Assembly: GCF_000003855.2 (NCBI RefSeq)
Contig: NW_003101664.1
Span: 62,001 to 126,000, forward strand
DNA length: 64,000 nucleotides
DNA from: Blastomyces gilchristii SLH14081
Taxonomy: Eukaryota; Ascomycota; Eurotiomycetes; Onygenales; Ajellomycetaceae
Direction of reading: 5' to 3'
The notes beneath the pieces were generated by a model. The model was not told the origin of the DNA, ran no database searches, and was given only the letters and a program-made list of their open reading frames with translations. Both the position numbers and the translations under genes were made by a program. This document shows positions 38,451-51,440 of the stretch, piece after piece; position 1 is the stretch's first letter; each line of letters opens with the position of its first letter.

Positions 38451-38689
38451 GAAATAAGAGTAATTTCTCAGAATAAACTGTGAAAGATGATCATTCTTTC
38501 AAAATCAGAATGAGACTGAGACTGAAGATTAAAATCAGTCTCATTCAGTTCATTCAGTGATTGCTTATATAATCAGAATTTAGTAACAATTATTGATAAT
38601 ACTCATGAAACAACTAAATACATTCTTGTGTAAGTTTATTCTTCACTTTCTTATGAAAACTACACTTCTCTGATATACTGTGATCAGAG

Positions 38690-41020
38690 ATATTAAACTG
38701 TCTGATAATTTCATGTTTTACAATCATGAGTTTCTTGATTATTTCTTCTTGTAATTGTTCTCAGTGATAGTAATAAATATCTCAACTTGAGTTGAACTTT
38801 CACTTCATTCTCATCTCTGTCAATGAAATTGTCAGAATATCACACATCATCAGTGTAACAGTTGAATATATACTCTCAACAATTTTTCATAACTCTAGAA
38901 TTGATTTGATGTGTAAATTTATCAGATTATCTTGAAGATAGCAGTCAAATTCAGTTTTATAAGCATGTAGTTTTGCATGATTTTCAGTTGCAATCAATGT
39001 ATGTAAGTTCTGTTTCAAAGTTAGTATTATAGTTCTATGAGATATGAAGTGTTATCAAAGATCATTACTTACTAGAGAATTGTATTTCACTGTCTTCACA
39101 TCTTGAACATCTGCTCATTCAAATCTCTGATAGTTGACATTGTAGTAGTCTCAGGCTAATTTGATATATGAGTCTCATTTCTCCTCTATTCAATCTTGAG
39201 AAGTGTAGATATTAACTTAACAGAAGAGATCTAGTAGAGCTGCTATAGCATAGTACTCTGTAAAAGATTGTTCAGTTTTGCTGTAGTAATATGCCAGTTT
39301 ATTCCTTGCAGTAATAATAGCCTGCACTATAGCATTATCTCAGACTGAATTTCTTTTTAAGTGATTCAACTGCTTCTCAAGATGAGTAAATAAACTGTTA
39401 TATACTTATCAGACTGACTGCAGCATTGATATACAAGTGATTAAGACTGTCTTTATTGTCTCTATAAAACTGAAACAGTAAATCAATCATATATTTCAAC
39501 TGAGTTCACTTCATATCAGAAAGTTTCAATATCTGAATCTTTTTCTGATCAGAGTGTTGCACTCAATGATCAATTATCTGATACAATCAAAGAGCTTAAA
39601 CAGTTATCTTATATATTGAACTTCACTATATTCTAACATTCTGTATCATATTCAGTGATGTGACTGATTTGTTTATTTATTGAATATCATGAAATCATTA
39701 TTATTGTTTAGAGAAGATACAAATCACATTAGCAATGTTTCAAATCTGTGATATTTAAATTATTAGTTAATCTATTCAAAATTAACAGTAGTATTATCAA
39801 AAAGCATTATCAAAAAGCAATATCAAAAAGTGTTATCAAAAAACATTATCTTTTATAAAGTAGATGTAAAAGTTACTTGAGTAATCACTTTCATCTCATT
39901 CTCATCTCAAGAATCAGTCATCTCATTATTCTTCATCTCAATGTTAAGATTCTTTATCAGTGTTTGCATCACAAGTTGAACTACATGAGCAATGCAGGAG
40001 ATATGACCTTGTTTATCATTTCAGAAATGCAAAGTCAATTTTTACTTCAAGCTCTTCATCATAGTGTAGTTATTCACAGCATTGTCAGTTGTAATTGTAA
40101 GAAGACTGAGACTAATATCTCAATAGTCATTTTTAATCACAGTTATTAATATCTCTGTTATATAATTCTCAGTATGACTACTGATTAATAATTTAAATTC
40201 AATTAATGTCTCTTGATAAGTTCAGTTCTCATCAATATAATAACATGTAACTTCTATAAATATAAGATTGTTTATACTAGTTCATACATTCACTGTGAGA
40301 GATACTCTTCAATAATTCTTCAACTCTGATTCTAGATATTGTATATTAACTTTATAATGTATCTTCTGATTGAACTGAAGACAGAATCAATATGAAATAT
40401 AAAGATTTGAATTAAGCATTTGAAGAAGTTTTCAGAATTTGAGGTTTTCAATTGATTGAAGAGAAAGATTCAGAGATATATATATACAAAGTAATTATTT
40501 ATAAAAGTTATCAGATAAGAGTTATGAAATCAGAGTACTGATACATAATTATTTTCACATAATTTTCTTCAAATTAGAAAGTTAGTATTATCAAAAATCA
40601 TTATCTGATAGAGTAACTTACCAGCTCAGTAGTAATTTTCTGATTATTTTTCTTTTATTGTCTGCATTCTGATGACTTCAGATGTTGAGAAATTTCTTCA
40701 GAGTCATAATCAGTTTATGATGAATATTTCTAAATGAAGTTATAATAATTGTAGTAAAGAGATGACTCTTCAGTAATCTACAATATAATCTATTGATAAT
40801 TATTTCATAGTTCATCTCAGTGTTTATATTGAGTTTTTCATAAATTTTGTGACCTGAAATCAGATGTGAAGAATGAAGTGATTATTTATTATAATTGAAA
40901 GAGAGCATTCTGTGTTGAATTATAAATAACATAGACTTTGTGATTCACAGTAATTTCTTAAAGAGTTTATGAATCTTCAATAGAAGTAAAAGAAGTGAAA
41001 GAAGTGAATTCAGAAGATAT
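38690..41020 (-). pseudogene. hAT transposase remnant of copy 3
   Basis: Reverse-complement counterpart of 3113-5460. The position equal to the copy 1 start codon reads ATA (41020-41018) instead of ATG, so the start is lost by a G-to-A change. Same intron-like blocks and stops as in copy 1. The open piece at 39877-40149 is on the opposite strand and is not meaningful. Confidence 0.7.
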
Positions 41021-41479
41021 GATAATAATTTGAGAAAGATAATAATTTATTTTCAATAACTGATTACTGATATGTGTAAGAAGAATTAATATAAGAGAAA
41101 ATAATCTTGTTTCTTAGCTTAGTTATAATTTTAATACTAACTCAGATTGAATATTATTGATATATAAAAGTAAATAAACAATCTTGATTAATCTCTGTTA
41201 TATTTCTTGAAATATATTAATATTGTGAAAGAGAGTGTTATCAAATTATGTTATCAGATGATATTATTAAAAATATATTAATATTATGAATATCAATGTT
41301 GAAAAAATGTTGATACTTATACATTATAGTGATTTGTGAATCATGATAGTTAAATATATATATATATATATATCATTCCTGACTTGATTACAACTTGTAC
41401 AATAATTTTTAAAAACTCAAAATCAATTTTAATTATTAATAATTAAAAACTTAAACTTATAACTAACTAATATAAAAAG

Positions 41480-42260
41480 AAAAAAATCTACTTCTTCTCT
41501 TTCTCATTCTTCTTATTATTCTTCATAATTTACTTCTCATTCTTCTTCTTCTTCTTCTTCTTCTGATCTGAGATGATAATCATCTCAAAATCTCTCTTCA
41601 CTACCTTCTCAGAGAAGAGTTCTCACTGCTTTCTCTCAGCCAGGTTAATCTATGTCTCAAAATCTCACATTTTCTGATCTGCTGTCTCAGATTTCACTTC
41701 AGTAGTAAGCAGATTGACATACTCAGAGAGCAGAGCTGTCTTCTCAATGTTCTGAATTATAAAGCACATTCAAGATCTGAACAAGGTCTTAATTCTCTCC
41801 TTCTCTATCAGCTTCTGCTAATCAATTAGAGAATAGAAGTATTATCAAAAATTGTTATCTTTTAATAAATAAAAAATTTACTAGTTTTGACTTCTTTATC
41901 TCTCACTTTAATATTCTCTCAATCTTCTTCTACTGCTGCTTATTTACAGTAATACTCTTCTTCTCTCTTTCTCTCTTTATCTTAAACTTAAATCATTCTC
42001 AGAACTTCTTCTGATCTCACTACTACTGCATGAGACTCTTCACTGTCTTCTTCTTCAATCTCTCACAGACAGTGTTATCTGTATTATTTCTATACTTAGT
42101 TCAGTCTAAATCTATCAGAAGCATTACTTAAAATCATTATTATTCTACTCTCTTACAGAGTCTCTTCAAGGCATTATAACATGTCTTATAATCTGTCTTC
42201 TCTTACTTAAACATCTTCTTCTTCTCTCTCTTCAATCTGTGACAGTGCTCACATGCCTTG
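41480..42260 (-). pseudogene. Accessory ORF remnant of hAT copy 3
   Basis: Minus-strand peptide pieces match those of copy 1 at 1860-2645 (for example NIEKTALLSEYVNLLTTEVK), with a Lys-rich end near 41560-41530. Unknown function; degraded. Confidence 0.45.
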
Positions 42261-43072
42261 ATGATCTGCAGAATCACAGAATATTTGAAAAGAAATGACA
42301 TGATTAATTTCAGTGAGTATTAAAGAAGAATGAAGGCAGAAGAGACAGTCAGAAATGATATAATAATGATAATAATAATAATAATAATAATAATAGTAAT
42401 GATAGTGATGATAGTAATAATGTTAATAATAGTGATAATAATAATAATGATAATAATAATAATAATGATGATGATAATGATAATGAAAGAAAAAGTACAT
42501 TGAAATATATTACTGACTTATCAAATATAAAGAGATAAAGAAAATATTAACAGCTTTCAGAGATATACAGAAATAGCTACAGTATTATATAACAACATTA
42601 TCTTCATTCAATACATACAGTGTTGATATTCTTTGTATACAGTTATTATATAATCTATATCAGAGATACATGCAGAAAACAGATCTTTGTTACTAGAGAG
42701 AATAATTGCAGTGATTCTCTGTTTTTATATTATAAAGATAAGTTATTCTTATTTCTTTCTTCTCTCTTTTCTCTTCTTCTTCAACTCATCACTAAGTTCA
42801 AGCTGATATGAAAACTATTAAAACACTCTTAGAAATTCTTAAATTAAAGAGTATAGACTAATCAAATTTTAAATGCAGAAGAATTAAATTATATTTAATA
42901 TTATTAATTATTTATTCTCTCTTAATAAAATCACAGTCATGTCTTTCTCTCTTCCTCTCTCAAACAAAACATGACTTATGAAAAGTGAGTATCATATCAG
43001 ATCATAATAATCAACACAGTCTCAGTATACAGAGCTGTATACACACAGTGCATACTGAACTGAGAGACTGTG

Positions 43073-43330
43073 TGTAAGAATAAGTGCTCGCAGGCGATTA
43101 TTCGGGTGTTTGCAGCTTGGCATAATATGTACTGTTAACTACTAGAAGTATTCGCGGTAGAAAGATAAAATGTAGAGATCAAATGTATAATAGTATTCAA
43201 GCTAAGTTATGAATAGTATTCACAAACTTCAGTCTATATAGTTGTGTGTAGTCAAGAGCTGCTAGTTCTATTAATTACATAAGAGATAGAAATAGAGATA
43301 AAGAATCTATAAGAAGTGAGATTTCTTACA
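43073..43330 (-). repeat. 3' LTR of Gypsy D (258 bp)
   Basis: TGTAAGAA start and TTCTTACA end; same length as the LTR at 50064-50321. The differences are nearly all C-to-T or G-to-A, and each LTR carries private ones. Confidence 0.95.
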
Positions 43331-43348
43331 TATCTCTCTCTCTCTAAG
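43331..43348 (-). other. Polypurine tract of Gypsy D
   Basis: On the minus strand it reads CTTAGAGAGAGAGAGATA, directly next to the LTR at 43330. This is the expected position for plus-strand priming in a minus-oriented element. Confidence 0.65.
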
Positions 43349-45297
43349 ACTTTATTCATGAAGTCTTTCACTGAGTGACTTCATAGAATCAGCTCAGTAC
43401 TGCAGTGATACTTACTAAAAATTCTTCATATCTATAAAAAATCTCAGTGAGAAAAAATCCCTTGTTATTATAAAGAAAAAAGAGTCTGTTACTTAGTTTC
43501 TTATTCTGTAAGATTCTTTATAATCTACAGATTCTTCTCTGACTATTACACAGATTTATCTTGTATCTTTTATACAGAAGAATTTCAGTTGACTCTCAAT
43601 CATTTTCATAAGATTCTTATATAATCATTATACAGATTCATCTCACAGATAAATTACTCTCTATAAGATTATTCTTATTAAAGAGAAGCATTTATAAGTT
43701 AATCTTTCACTTATTCTCATAAATCATTGTTCTTTGACACTGTAGAATTGTGAGGAATTTTTCATTCTTTTATCAATTCTGTAGAATTATAGAATCAAGA
43801 TATTCACAGTCTGTAATCACTCTTTATAGTTATATAGAAAGATTCAGACCTGTAATTCATAATCACTCTTATTTATTAGAGTGATCTGACTGTTCTGTGA
43901 AATCACTCACAGTATAAGCAAACCTCTCTAGAGTAGTATAAATATCTCAGATCTGTCTGTGAAATCTCATCTTCTTTTCTCTTTTTCTGTAACAGCTTTT
44001 ATTCTTATAAACTATGAGTATCTTCATTCATTTATAAAGTGTTTTCACTTAGATAATAGAGAGAGAGTGTTTCTGATAATATCTGTATATTGATTCAAGA
44101 ACTTCTCAAGAATAAAAATTTTTTTAATTTCAATATCTTTATAAATAATGTCTGACTGTCACTGAGCTTTTTATAAGCATCTTCACAACTTCTCTGATCA
44201 CTTTTTATCAGCTGATGAAGCAGAAATGCTGCTGTTCACAACTGTATCTTCACTCTTCTCAGCTCTGTCACTGCATCTGATCTTCAGATCAGCAGTCAAT
44301 CTTATATCTCTCTCAGATTAGCTTCTAACTCTAAGCAGTGCAGTCTCTTTCTTTGCTGTAAGTCTTCTTATAAGTAATTTCTTACAGACTCTAGCTAACA
44401 GTTCTTATAAAGCTCTCAGTGTTATCAGTGTCTTCTGCAGTCTTATGAGCTTATAATCACTCTCTCTCTGCTCATACAATCTCTGACCAGGCATATGTGA
44501 ATATGTCTAGATTTTCTATCAATAATTCTCGCATCACAGCGCATTTCTGCAATCTCATTGTCAATGAGAGATGAATCTTCAGATACTCACAAAATTCAGA
44601 TAATCAAGACAATGTGAATACTATGAATTTATAACAGAAGTTGATCTGAATAGATGAGCTCTCTCTTCACATCTCAATTGTTTTCAGGCTGAATACTTCA
44701 GCATAACTGAGAAAGTGAATACAGCTTTATAAGAGATATCTGATTACACATACAGACAGTCAGCTCTCAAGACTCTGCTGCAACTGCATGCATTCTGATG
44801 TTCAGCTTCTCTGAAGTCTGTGTATTTCTGATGATCTTTATATCAAATGTAATAATTATCTGTATCACAGATATAATACTCTCTGCTTCTTTGAAGAAAG
44901 AAATTAGTAGTTATGAGAGAATTGAGTGTTGCAGATGTTAAGAATGTGAGTGTGAGTTTTCTTTATTTTTTCTTTATTAATCTCTAAATTGTGTTCACAG
45001 CTCTGTTTATTTTCTTGTTTTTTAGCTTTAATAAGAATATGATTTCTTCTTTTCTTATATACACTGTAGACTGTTCATCTCAGTAGAAACTCATTATCTT
45101 ATAGACTAGAATTTGTAAATAACAGTATTAATATCTTTATCACAATCAGATTCTTAGTGAAGACTGTGTCATTCTGACTTATTAGAATTTGTAATATGAA
45201 AGTCATGTCTCAGCTTCTACAGATATCTTATCTGCTCAGATGATTCTTAAGTGAACTTATTCATCTTATCAGAATATTCTTATCACTGAATCTTAAA

Positions 45298-48200
45298 TCA
45301 GAGCTTACAATCTTGCTTCTCTAAGTTAATAATTTCTTTAATCTGATATTCTCTTTCACTCTCTAGTACTTCACAGACAGAGTGATGAGTCATAGAATTC
45401 TCTTCTGAGAATTTCTTATATTCACAGAGTAAAGAGACATGAAAAACATTATATATCTGTAATTTAGATAACAGTTTTAATCTATAGAACTGTAAGCTAA
45501 CTTTCTTCATAATCTTACAAGACTCTGTCTATAAGAGATTCAGCTTCTTGCTAGATCTCTGTATAATAATGTTTTCTAAACTCAGTCAGACTTTATCATC
45601 TTTCTTAAAACTCTTTATAATATACTTGAAGTCATAGTATCTCTTCTAATACTCTTAAGTCTTTCTCAAGAATTTGCAGACTTTCTCTCAGATATTCTGA
45701 ATTCTCTCAGCCTGTTCACAGGTATTACCACACTCTATAGTGTACTCTCACAGATTCATTAAGATTATCTGTGAATAAGTTTCAGTGAGTATCTTAAAGA
45801 GAATTTTATCTGTACTGATATACTTTGAGTTGTTGTATATAAACTTTATAAGTAATAATTAATACACTCAGTCATTCTAATTATAATTGACAAAGCACTG
45901 CAGATACTGTTCTAATATACTCATCAGATATTCTATCTGATCATCTGTCTGTTGATAAAAAGCTATGCTTAAATCTTATAAGATCTTCAGTATAGTTATC
46001 AGATCAGATTAGAACTCTTCTACAAAGATTGATTCTCTGTCTGAGATGATGTTCACAGATAACTCATGCAACTGAATCACATCACAGATAAAGATATGAG
46101 TTAAATTCTTTGACTTCAAGTTCTTACAGATGAGTATAAAGTGTGTTATCTTGATAAAGTAATTCACTATCATCAGCACACTATCAAAGCAGGCATTATA
46201 TATGTTCTTACTTTCAGAGAGACTTATAAGAGCATTTATTTCTAGCTGTTCTCAAGATTTCTGTGAGATAAATAGAGAAGTAAGTTCTTTATATAATCTG
46301 AACTGCACTATCTGTGAACTCTGATAAATAGTACAAGAATTCACTATCTTCTTCATAAGTTCTTATATCTTTGATCAGAAGTATTTTCTTATAAGTAACT
46401 CATGAGTTCTAGTATCTGTAAAATGACTTACTAGAGAAGAGTTATAATATCTTTTGATAAGTTCTATATATAGAAACTCATTTATAGATACATAAATTCA
46501 GTTCTCTCTTTATAAGAGACTATTTAAGTCTCTTTAATTCTTTATTTCTGCAGAATTGATTCCTGCTGTAAGCAGTTTCTGAATATACTAAATATATTCA
46601 TTCTTCTGTTGCAGTTCAGATAATCTGAATAGAAGATCTTATAAAGACTTATACTCTGTTTCTTCTTACACTAGGTCTTTCACAGTGCTTCTCAAAGCTC
46701 ACAAACTCTTCAGATTATAGATACTCTCTTCAAGAATTCTCACAGAGATTCTCAGAGTGTTGACTCTCAGTGATATAGAAAGTAGTTATACAGGCTTCTT
46801 CTCTCTCTTCTCTTTCTTCTCTTATAAGAGATTAAGAGACTCTTCAGTCAATCTCTTCATAATACTTAGTCTGAGTATCTTACAAAGCTTTTCTATCTTC
46901 TCTAGTCTTTCTGTATCTGTCACTCTGATCTTCTTAATATAGTCTGATCTGTAAGAGAGTTCATCTGCTGAGTTCTTAGTTCACTTGATATATTCTATTT
47001 TGAATCAGAACTCACTCAGTCTCTGAGCTCAGTAAATCTATCACTGTGAGAGTTTCTTAGTTAAAGTAAACTATTATAAGCTGTTATAATCAGTTCTAAC
47101 AGTAATCACTGTTATAAGACTCTCAAAGTAGTAATATCAGTGATAGAAGAATTTCACTATTATAAGAAGCTTCTGATTATAAATACTATAGTTGATCTTC
47201 ATAGATTGCATCTTCTATAAGAAAAAGATCACTGAAACTTAGTTCTCATTTAACTGTAGTTATAAGACTATTTCTGAAATTATAAAGAAGAAGACATCTA
47301 TCTTCAATCTGATTAAGAGTAAGAAATTAAAGTGAAACAGTATCACTGTATCTATGAATATCTATTTCAATCTTGTAAAGATCTTATAAGCTTCTGAGAT
47401 AAGAAAGTTCTCACAGTTCTCTCTTCTCAATAATCTTTTCATTCTCTATTCATAGAATGACTTCTTCTTATTTTCACTCTTCAGCATGTCTGTAAGAGTT
47501 AAGAAGATTCTTATAAATATAAAGATAAACTGTCTATAGAAATTCACAAAGCTCAGAAAGATCTGAATCTCATGAATACTAGTTAACTTCAGTTATAATA
47601 GAATAGTCTTAACTTATGAAGATTTCATCTAAATATCATCTGCAGTGATTATATATTCTAGAAAATTAATTCAGCAGACACTGAAGTTGCATTTCATAAG
47701 CTTAATATACAGTTCTATCTCATTTAAAATCTTTAACACACTTTATATATGCTCAGTGTGTTCTTTCTTCTTTATAAAGTACACTATTACATCATTTAGA
47801 TATATTATCACAAAGACATTCAGATATATATGAAGTATTTTATTAATAAAAGACTGAAATACTGTAGAGACATTAATCAGATTAAAAGATATCACTAGAT
47901 ATTTAAATAATTTCAGTGCAGTTCTAAAGACAGTCTTTCATTCATTCTCAGACTGTATTCACAGCCATGTATATATATTAATTATATTCAGTTATATAAA
48001 TATAACAGCTTCTGTGAGACAGTTAATCATATTCTTAATCAGAGATAGAGAATAGTGACTCTTTATTATCTTGAAGTTCAGATTATAGTAGTCTATATAT
48101 AATCTGAGATCTTTATTCTTCTTCTTTATAAACATCACAGAGACTTCTGCAGAGGCCTGTAAAAATCAGATAAAGTTATTCTTCAGATTCTTCTTTATAT

Positions 48201-48450
48201 AGATCTACAAGATCTCTGTCTCATAATAAGAGAGCTTATAGATTGATTCTTAGAAGAGTTTCTACTCTTCTATTAAATCTATTATCAGATTCTTCTTATA
48301 GTGAGAAGAAAGCTCAGCTGTCTTTACTAAGCTGAATATCTCTGTAAGATCTTAATATTTCTCTGATATCTGAAGCTCAGTTTTCATAACTGTGAGATTC
48401 TCAGATACTTATAAAGTTATTATATAGATAAGCTTGTCTTCTCTAATCAA
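45298..48450 (-). pseudogene. Gypsy D pol remnant (RT to integrase C-terminus)
   Basis: RT catalytic box YLNDVIVYF at 47802 downwards on the minus strand (YLDD changed to YLND). The integrase C-terminal segment stays open at 45510-45298: LQFYRLKLLSKLQIYNVFHV, then EREYQIKEIINLEKQ, typical of Gypsy integrases that end near a chromodomain. Gag presumably lies at 48.8-50.0 kb but no clear motif was seen there. Confidence 0.75.
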
Positions 48451-50063
48451 CTCTGCAGTATCAACTGATTCTATCTTTATAAGTAAGTCTGTTAACACTG
48501 ATCAGAAGTATAAACCTGACTTACAGACAGCTATGTATAGATTATGTCTTTAAAGTTATACAAGTTCTAAATACATGTTATCTGTAATGTCTGTGATAAT
48601 CACAGTTTCTGCAAATCTTCTTCAGATTTTAGAGAGATTTTGTAATTCAAAAATAATTCTTATAAGTCTCTCAGCTCTCAGATCTGAGTTCTCACACTCT
48701 GCTTATTATAAGAGCAGATTCTCAGTTTTCATCTTTTAACTCATTCACTCTATAAGCTTTAGAGACATTATAGTGATCTGAGATTCTGAGTTTATTAATA
48801 CTTCTTATACTTGTAGAGCAGTAGTATCACAGCACAGTTTCTTTCTATAAGTAAGTATTTTTATTAGAAGAGTAACAGATTCAGATATCAGCTTTAAGAC
48901 TCTTAAAAAGACTGTTACTGACTCTATTTATAACTTCTTAAATTTCTATTTTAATTTATTCAGACAGTTTATGAAAAGATATTCTAATTTAGAATAGATA
49001 AAGTAGAGTCTGTTTTTCTTAATCTCTCTGTTATATACTCTATTTACAGAAGCTTATAAAACTCTCTCTTTCTACTTAGTAGTCAGATACAAATCTCTCT
49101 ATATCTTATTATCTTTTTCTAATAAATCTGTTCTCTATTGTTCTGACTCTTATAGAGCTAGTTAATAATCTACTCTCTGCAGATCTGTGACTCTCACAGT
49201 AATCTATAAGTAGTGAATAAAAGTTATTAATTTCTTCAGAGTTAAGAACTTAGAGTCTTACTTAATAAGCTTATTCTATATATCTTTATTCAGTCTCTTT
49301 ATAAATATTATTATTCAGGTCTTATTTCAGAGCTCTGTTTTCACAGATCTCAATTCACACTATAATTTTATAAAGTACTATAAGTAGTTTTCATCAGATT
49401 TCTCATCTCTTTTTCTAATATTAATAATTATAGCTCAGGTGTTCTCTGTCTGACTTATAAAGTTTCTTAACTTATTCTCTAGATAGATCTTGAGAACAGA
49501 TTAGTAAGATCTCTTATAATTATTCTCTAAATAATTCAGCTAGTTCTTGACTTCAGTGTAATAGAGATCTATCATTATATAGATGATAGCTTCTTCATCT
49601 TTCATATTACACAGTCAGACTTATGAGTTAATTTCAAATACAAACTTATAAAAGCTTTTATAGATTGTAATTCAATAAGTAGTCTTAAGTGATTACAGCT
49701 TAAGAAAGTTTCTTTTCAGTTTGTAAATATCTCTGAAGATTATATCTAGAGACTCAGTTCAAGAATGTTTGCAGATAGTAAGCATTTCTTATAGAAAAAT
49801 AGCTTAATCTTATAAAAGATACTCAAGAATGTTCTTCACTGAGATTGATTTATTCATGAGTTTGAAGAGTTTCTCTGTCACAGATGCAGAGAATGATATT
49901 CTGTGAGTGATTAATAAGTTTTCTAAAACTTCTTTTATAAGAGTTATTTATAATTCAGATGACTGCTTCTGAGTATCTGCAGTAGAGTTTACAGAGATTG
50001 AAGTATATAAGTTTCTAGTTCTTTCAGTTATAACAGGCAGTTGCTGACTGACTGAGCTTGAAA

Positions 50064-50321
50064 TATAAGAATAAGTGCTTACAGACAATTATTCAGATAT
50101 TTACAGCTTGATGTAATATGTACTATTAACTACTAGAAGTATTTACAGTAGAAAGATAAAATATAGAGATTAAATATATAATAGTATTCAAACTGAGTTA
50201 TGAATAGTATTCATGAACTTCAGTCTATATAGTTGTATATAGTCAAGAGTCACTAGCTCTATTGATTACACAAGAGATAGAAATAGAGGTAAAGAATCCG
50301 CGAGAAGCGGGATTTCTTACA
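50064..50321 (-). repeat. 5' LTR of Gypsy D (258 bp)
   Basis: Starts TATAAGAA (G-to-A in the terminal TG) and ends TTCTTACA; keeps a small CpG-bearing patch near 50299-50311. Confidence 0.95.
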
Positions 50322-51387
50322 CTGTGTGAGTTATAAATCAGTATCAGTATCTCAGAGAGAGCTGTGCAGTGTGAGAAAGTTACAATTCTCAGTTACATAC
50401 ACAGAGAGTGAATTGTCACAGTAAGTGTATATACATTGTATAAAAGTAACACTTTTTAATAACACTCAGTCTCTGATATTATGAAAATAGAGTCTCTTTG
50501 TAAGATCTGTTTTTATCAGAAGTCAGAGAATCTTATATTTTTCAAGATTATCTTCATCTGTCTTATTCATGAAATTAATGAAGAAAATCATTAATTTCAG
50601 TATTCTATTCTTAATATTATTCAAGTAACAGCAGAGTTTATTCTGATCACACTTTTTAAGTATATATTTTCTAAATATTCACATTTATACAGATATATAC
50701 TGATTATTTATTAAATAATATTAAGATAATAACTTATCACAGCTGTATTACTCTCACTGTGAGAGATATATAGTTAATAATAAACATTGTAAAGACTCTG
50801 AGAAGTAAGTATTTTAAGAGTACTACAGCTCTGTAATCTTGATTTTTTTTATTTTTCTTTTTTCTTTTTTTCTTTTTCTTTTTTCTTTTTTTCTTTTTCT
50901 TTTCTTTTTTTTTTTCTTTCTCTTTTTTTTTTTTTTTTTTTATTCATTCTGATTTTTTCTTGTTTTTATTTTATTTTTTGTTTTTTGTTTTTTTTTTTAT
51001 ATTTTATATTTTTTTCATAATTAAAATTATATGAATTATGATCTATATTCAGAAAAGTAATAATATTTAATAACATTCTCTGTTGAATTTTCAACAAATA
51101 AGCACTATGTTATAATATTATATAAGTGAGAAGTGATTTTATAGTCTCATTTAATATCATTCTCAATAATAAAATCAGAATGAAAATGTGACTAAGAATT
51201 CAAACATATTCTTTATTCAGAACTAGATTTTTATTTGAAAAGTGAATCTGAAATCTTTAATATTTGAAATAATGTGATTTGAAATCAATGTAATGAACAT
51301 AAATCATGATCAGAAGTAATGCTTTTAAGTAATATGACAACTGTAAAGTTTGGTCCTGGTCTCAGACACGGTCACACGGTCAGTCTA

Positions 51388-51440
51388 GCCACAGCTGATA
51401 ATATCTTATGAAATGAATTAGTTACAATTAACTGACCTGA
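51388..51440 (+). other. Right edge of AT-rich block, possible Gypsy C remnant
   Basis: The target duplicate GCCACAGC (51388-51395) is followed by bases that, joined to the Gypsy C sequence left of 37771, could read YLMKWISYNQPD, resembling the start of a Gypsy chromodomain (usual YLVKW.GY). The reading rests on a few codons. After about 51440 base composition becomes normal. Confidence 0.35.

Larger units (their letters stand above)
43073..50321 (-). mobile_element. Ty3/Gypsy retrotransposon 'Gypsy D', complete, nested in hAT copy 3
   Basis: Perfect 5-bp duplicates CTGTG at 43068-43072 and 50322-50326. Two 258-bp LTRs with TGTAAGAA..TTCTTACA termini. Minus orientation is shown by the purine tract next to the left LTR, by the RT box YLND at 47802-47791 and by the integrase tail at 45510-45298. 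The flanking hAT sequence reads continuously when the element is removed (compare hAT copy 1 near 1060-1080). Total 7.25 kb; frames broken throughout. Confidence 0.95.
37771..51387 (-). mobile_element. hAT transposon copy 3, both ends present, carrying nested MITE and Gypsy D
   Basis: Begins TAGACTGGCC at 37771 and ends GGTCAGTCTA at 51387. Perfect 8-bp duplicates GCCACAGC at 37763-37770 and 51388-51395 bracket the whole 13.6 kb. Removing the nested MITE (506 bp plus its 8-bp duplicate) and Gypsy D (7249 bp plus its 5-bp duplicate) leaves about 5.85 kb, close to copy 1. Coding direction is minus. The short terminal repeats of about 10 bp, 8-bp duplicates and hATC-type transposase together support hAT. 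Its right end marks the edge of the AT-rich block. Confidence 0.93.

Noticed and set aside
50030..50063. Classical tRNA primer-binding site next to the Gypsy D 5' LTR
   Set aside because: The minus-strand sequence after the LTR does not begin with TGG and I could not match it to a tRNA 3' end; mutation or another priming mode could explain this.
1..51387. CRISPR array, prophage or bacterial operon
   Set aside because: Repeats are dispersed transposons and microsatellites; introns, LTR elements and SINEs show a eukaryotic genome.
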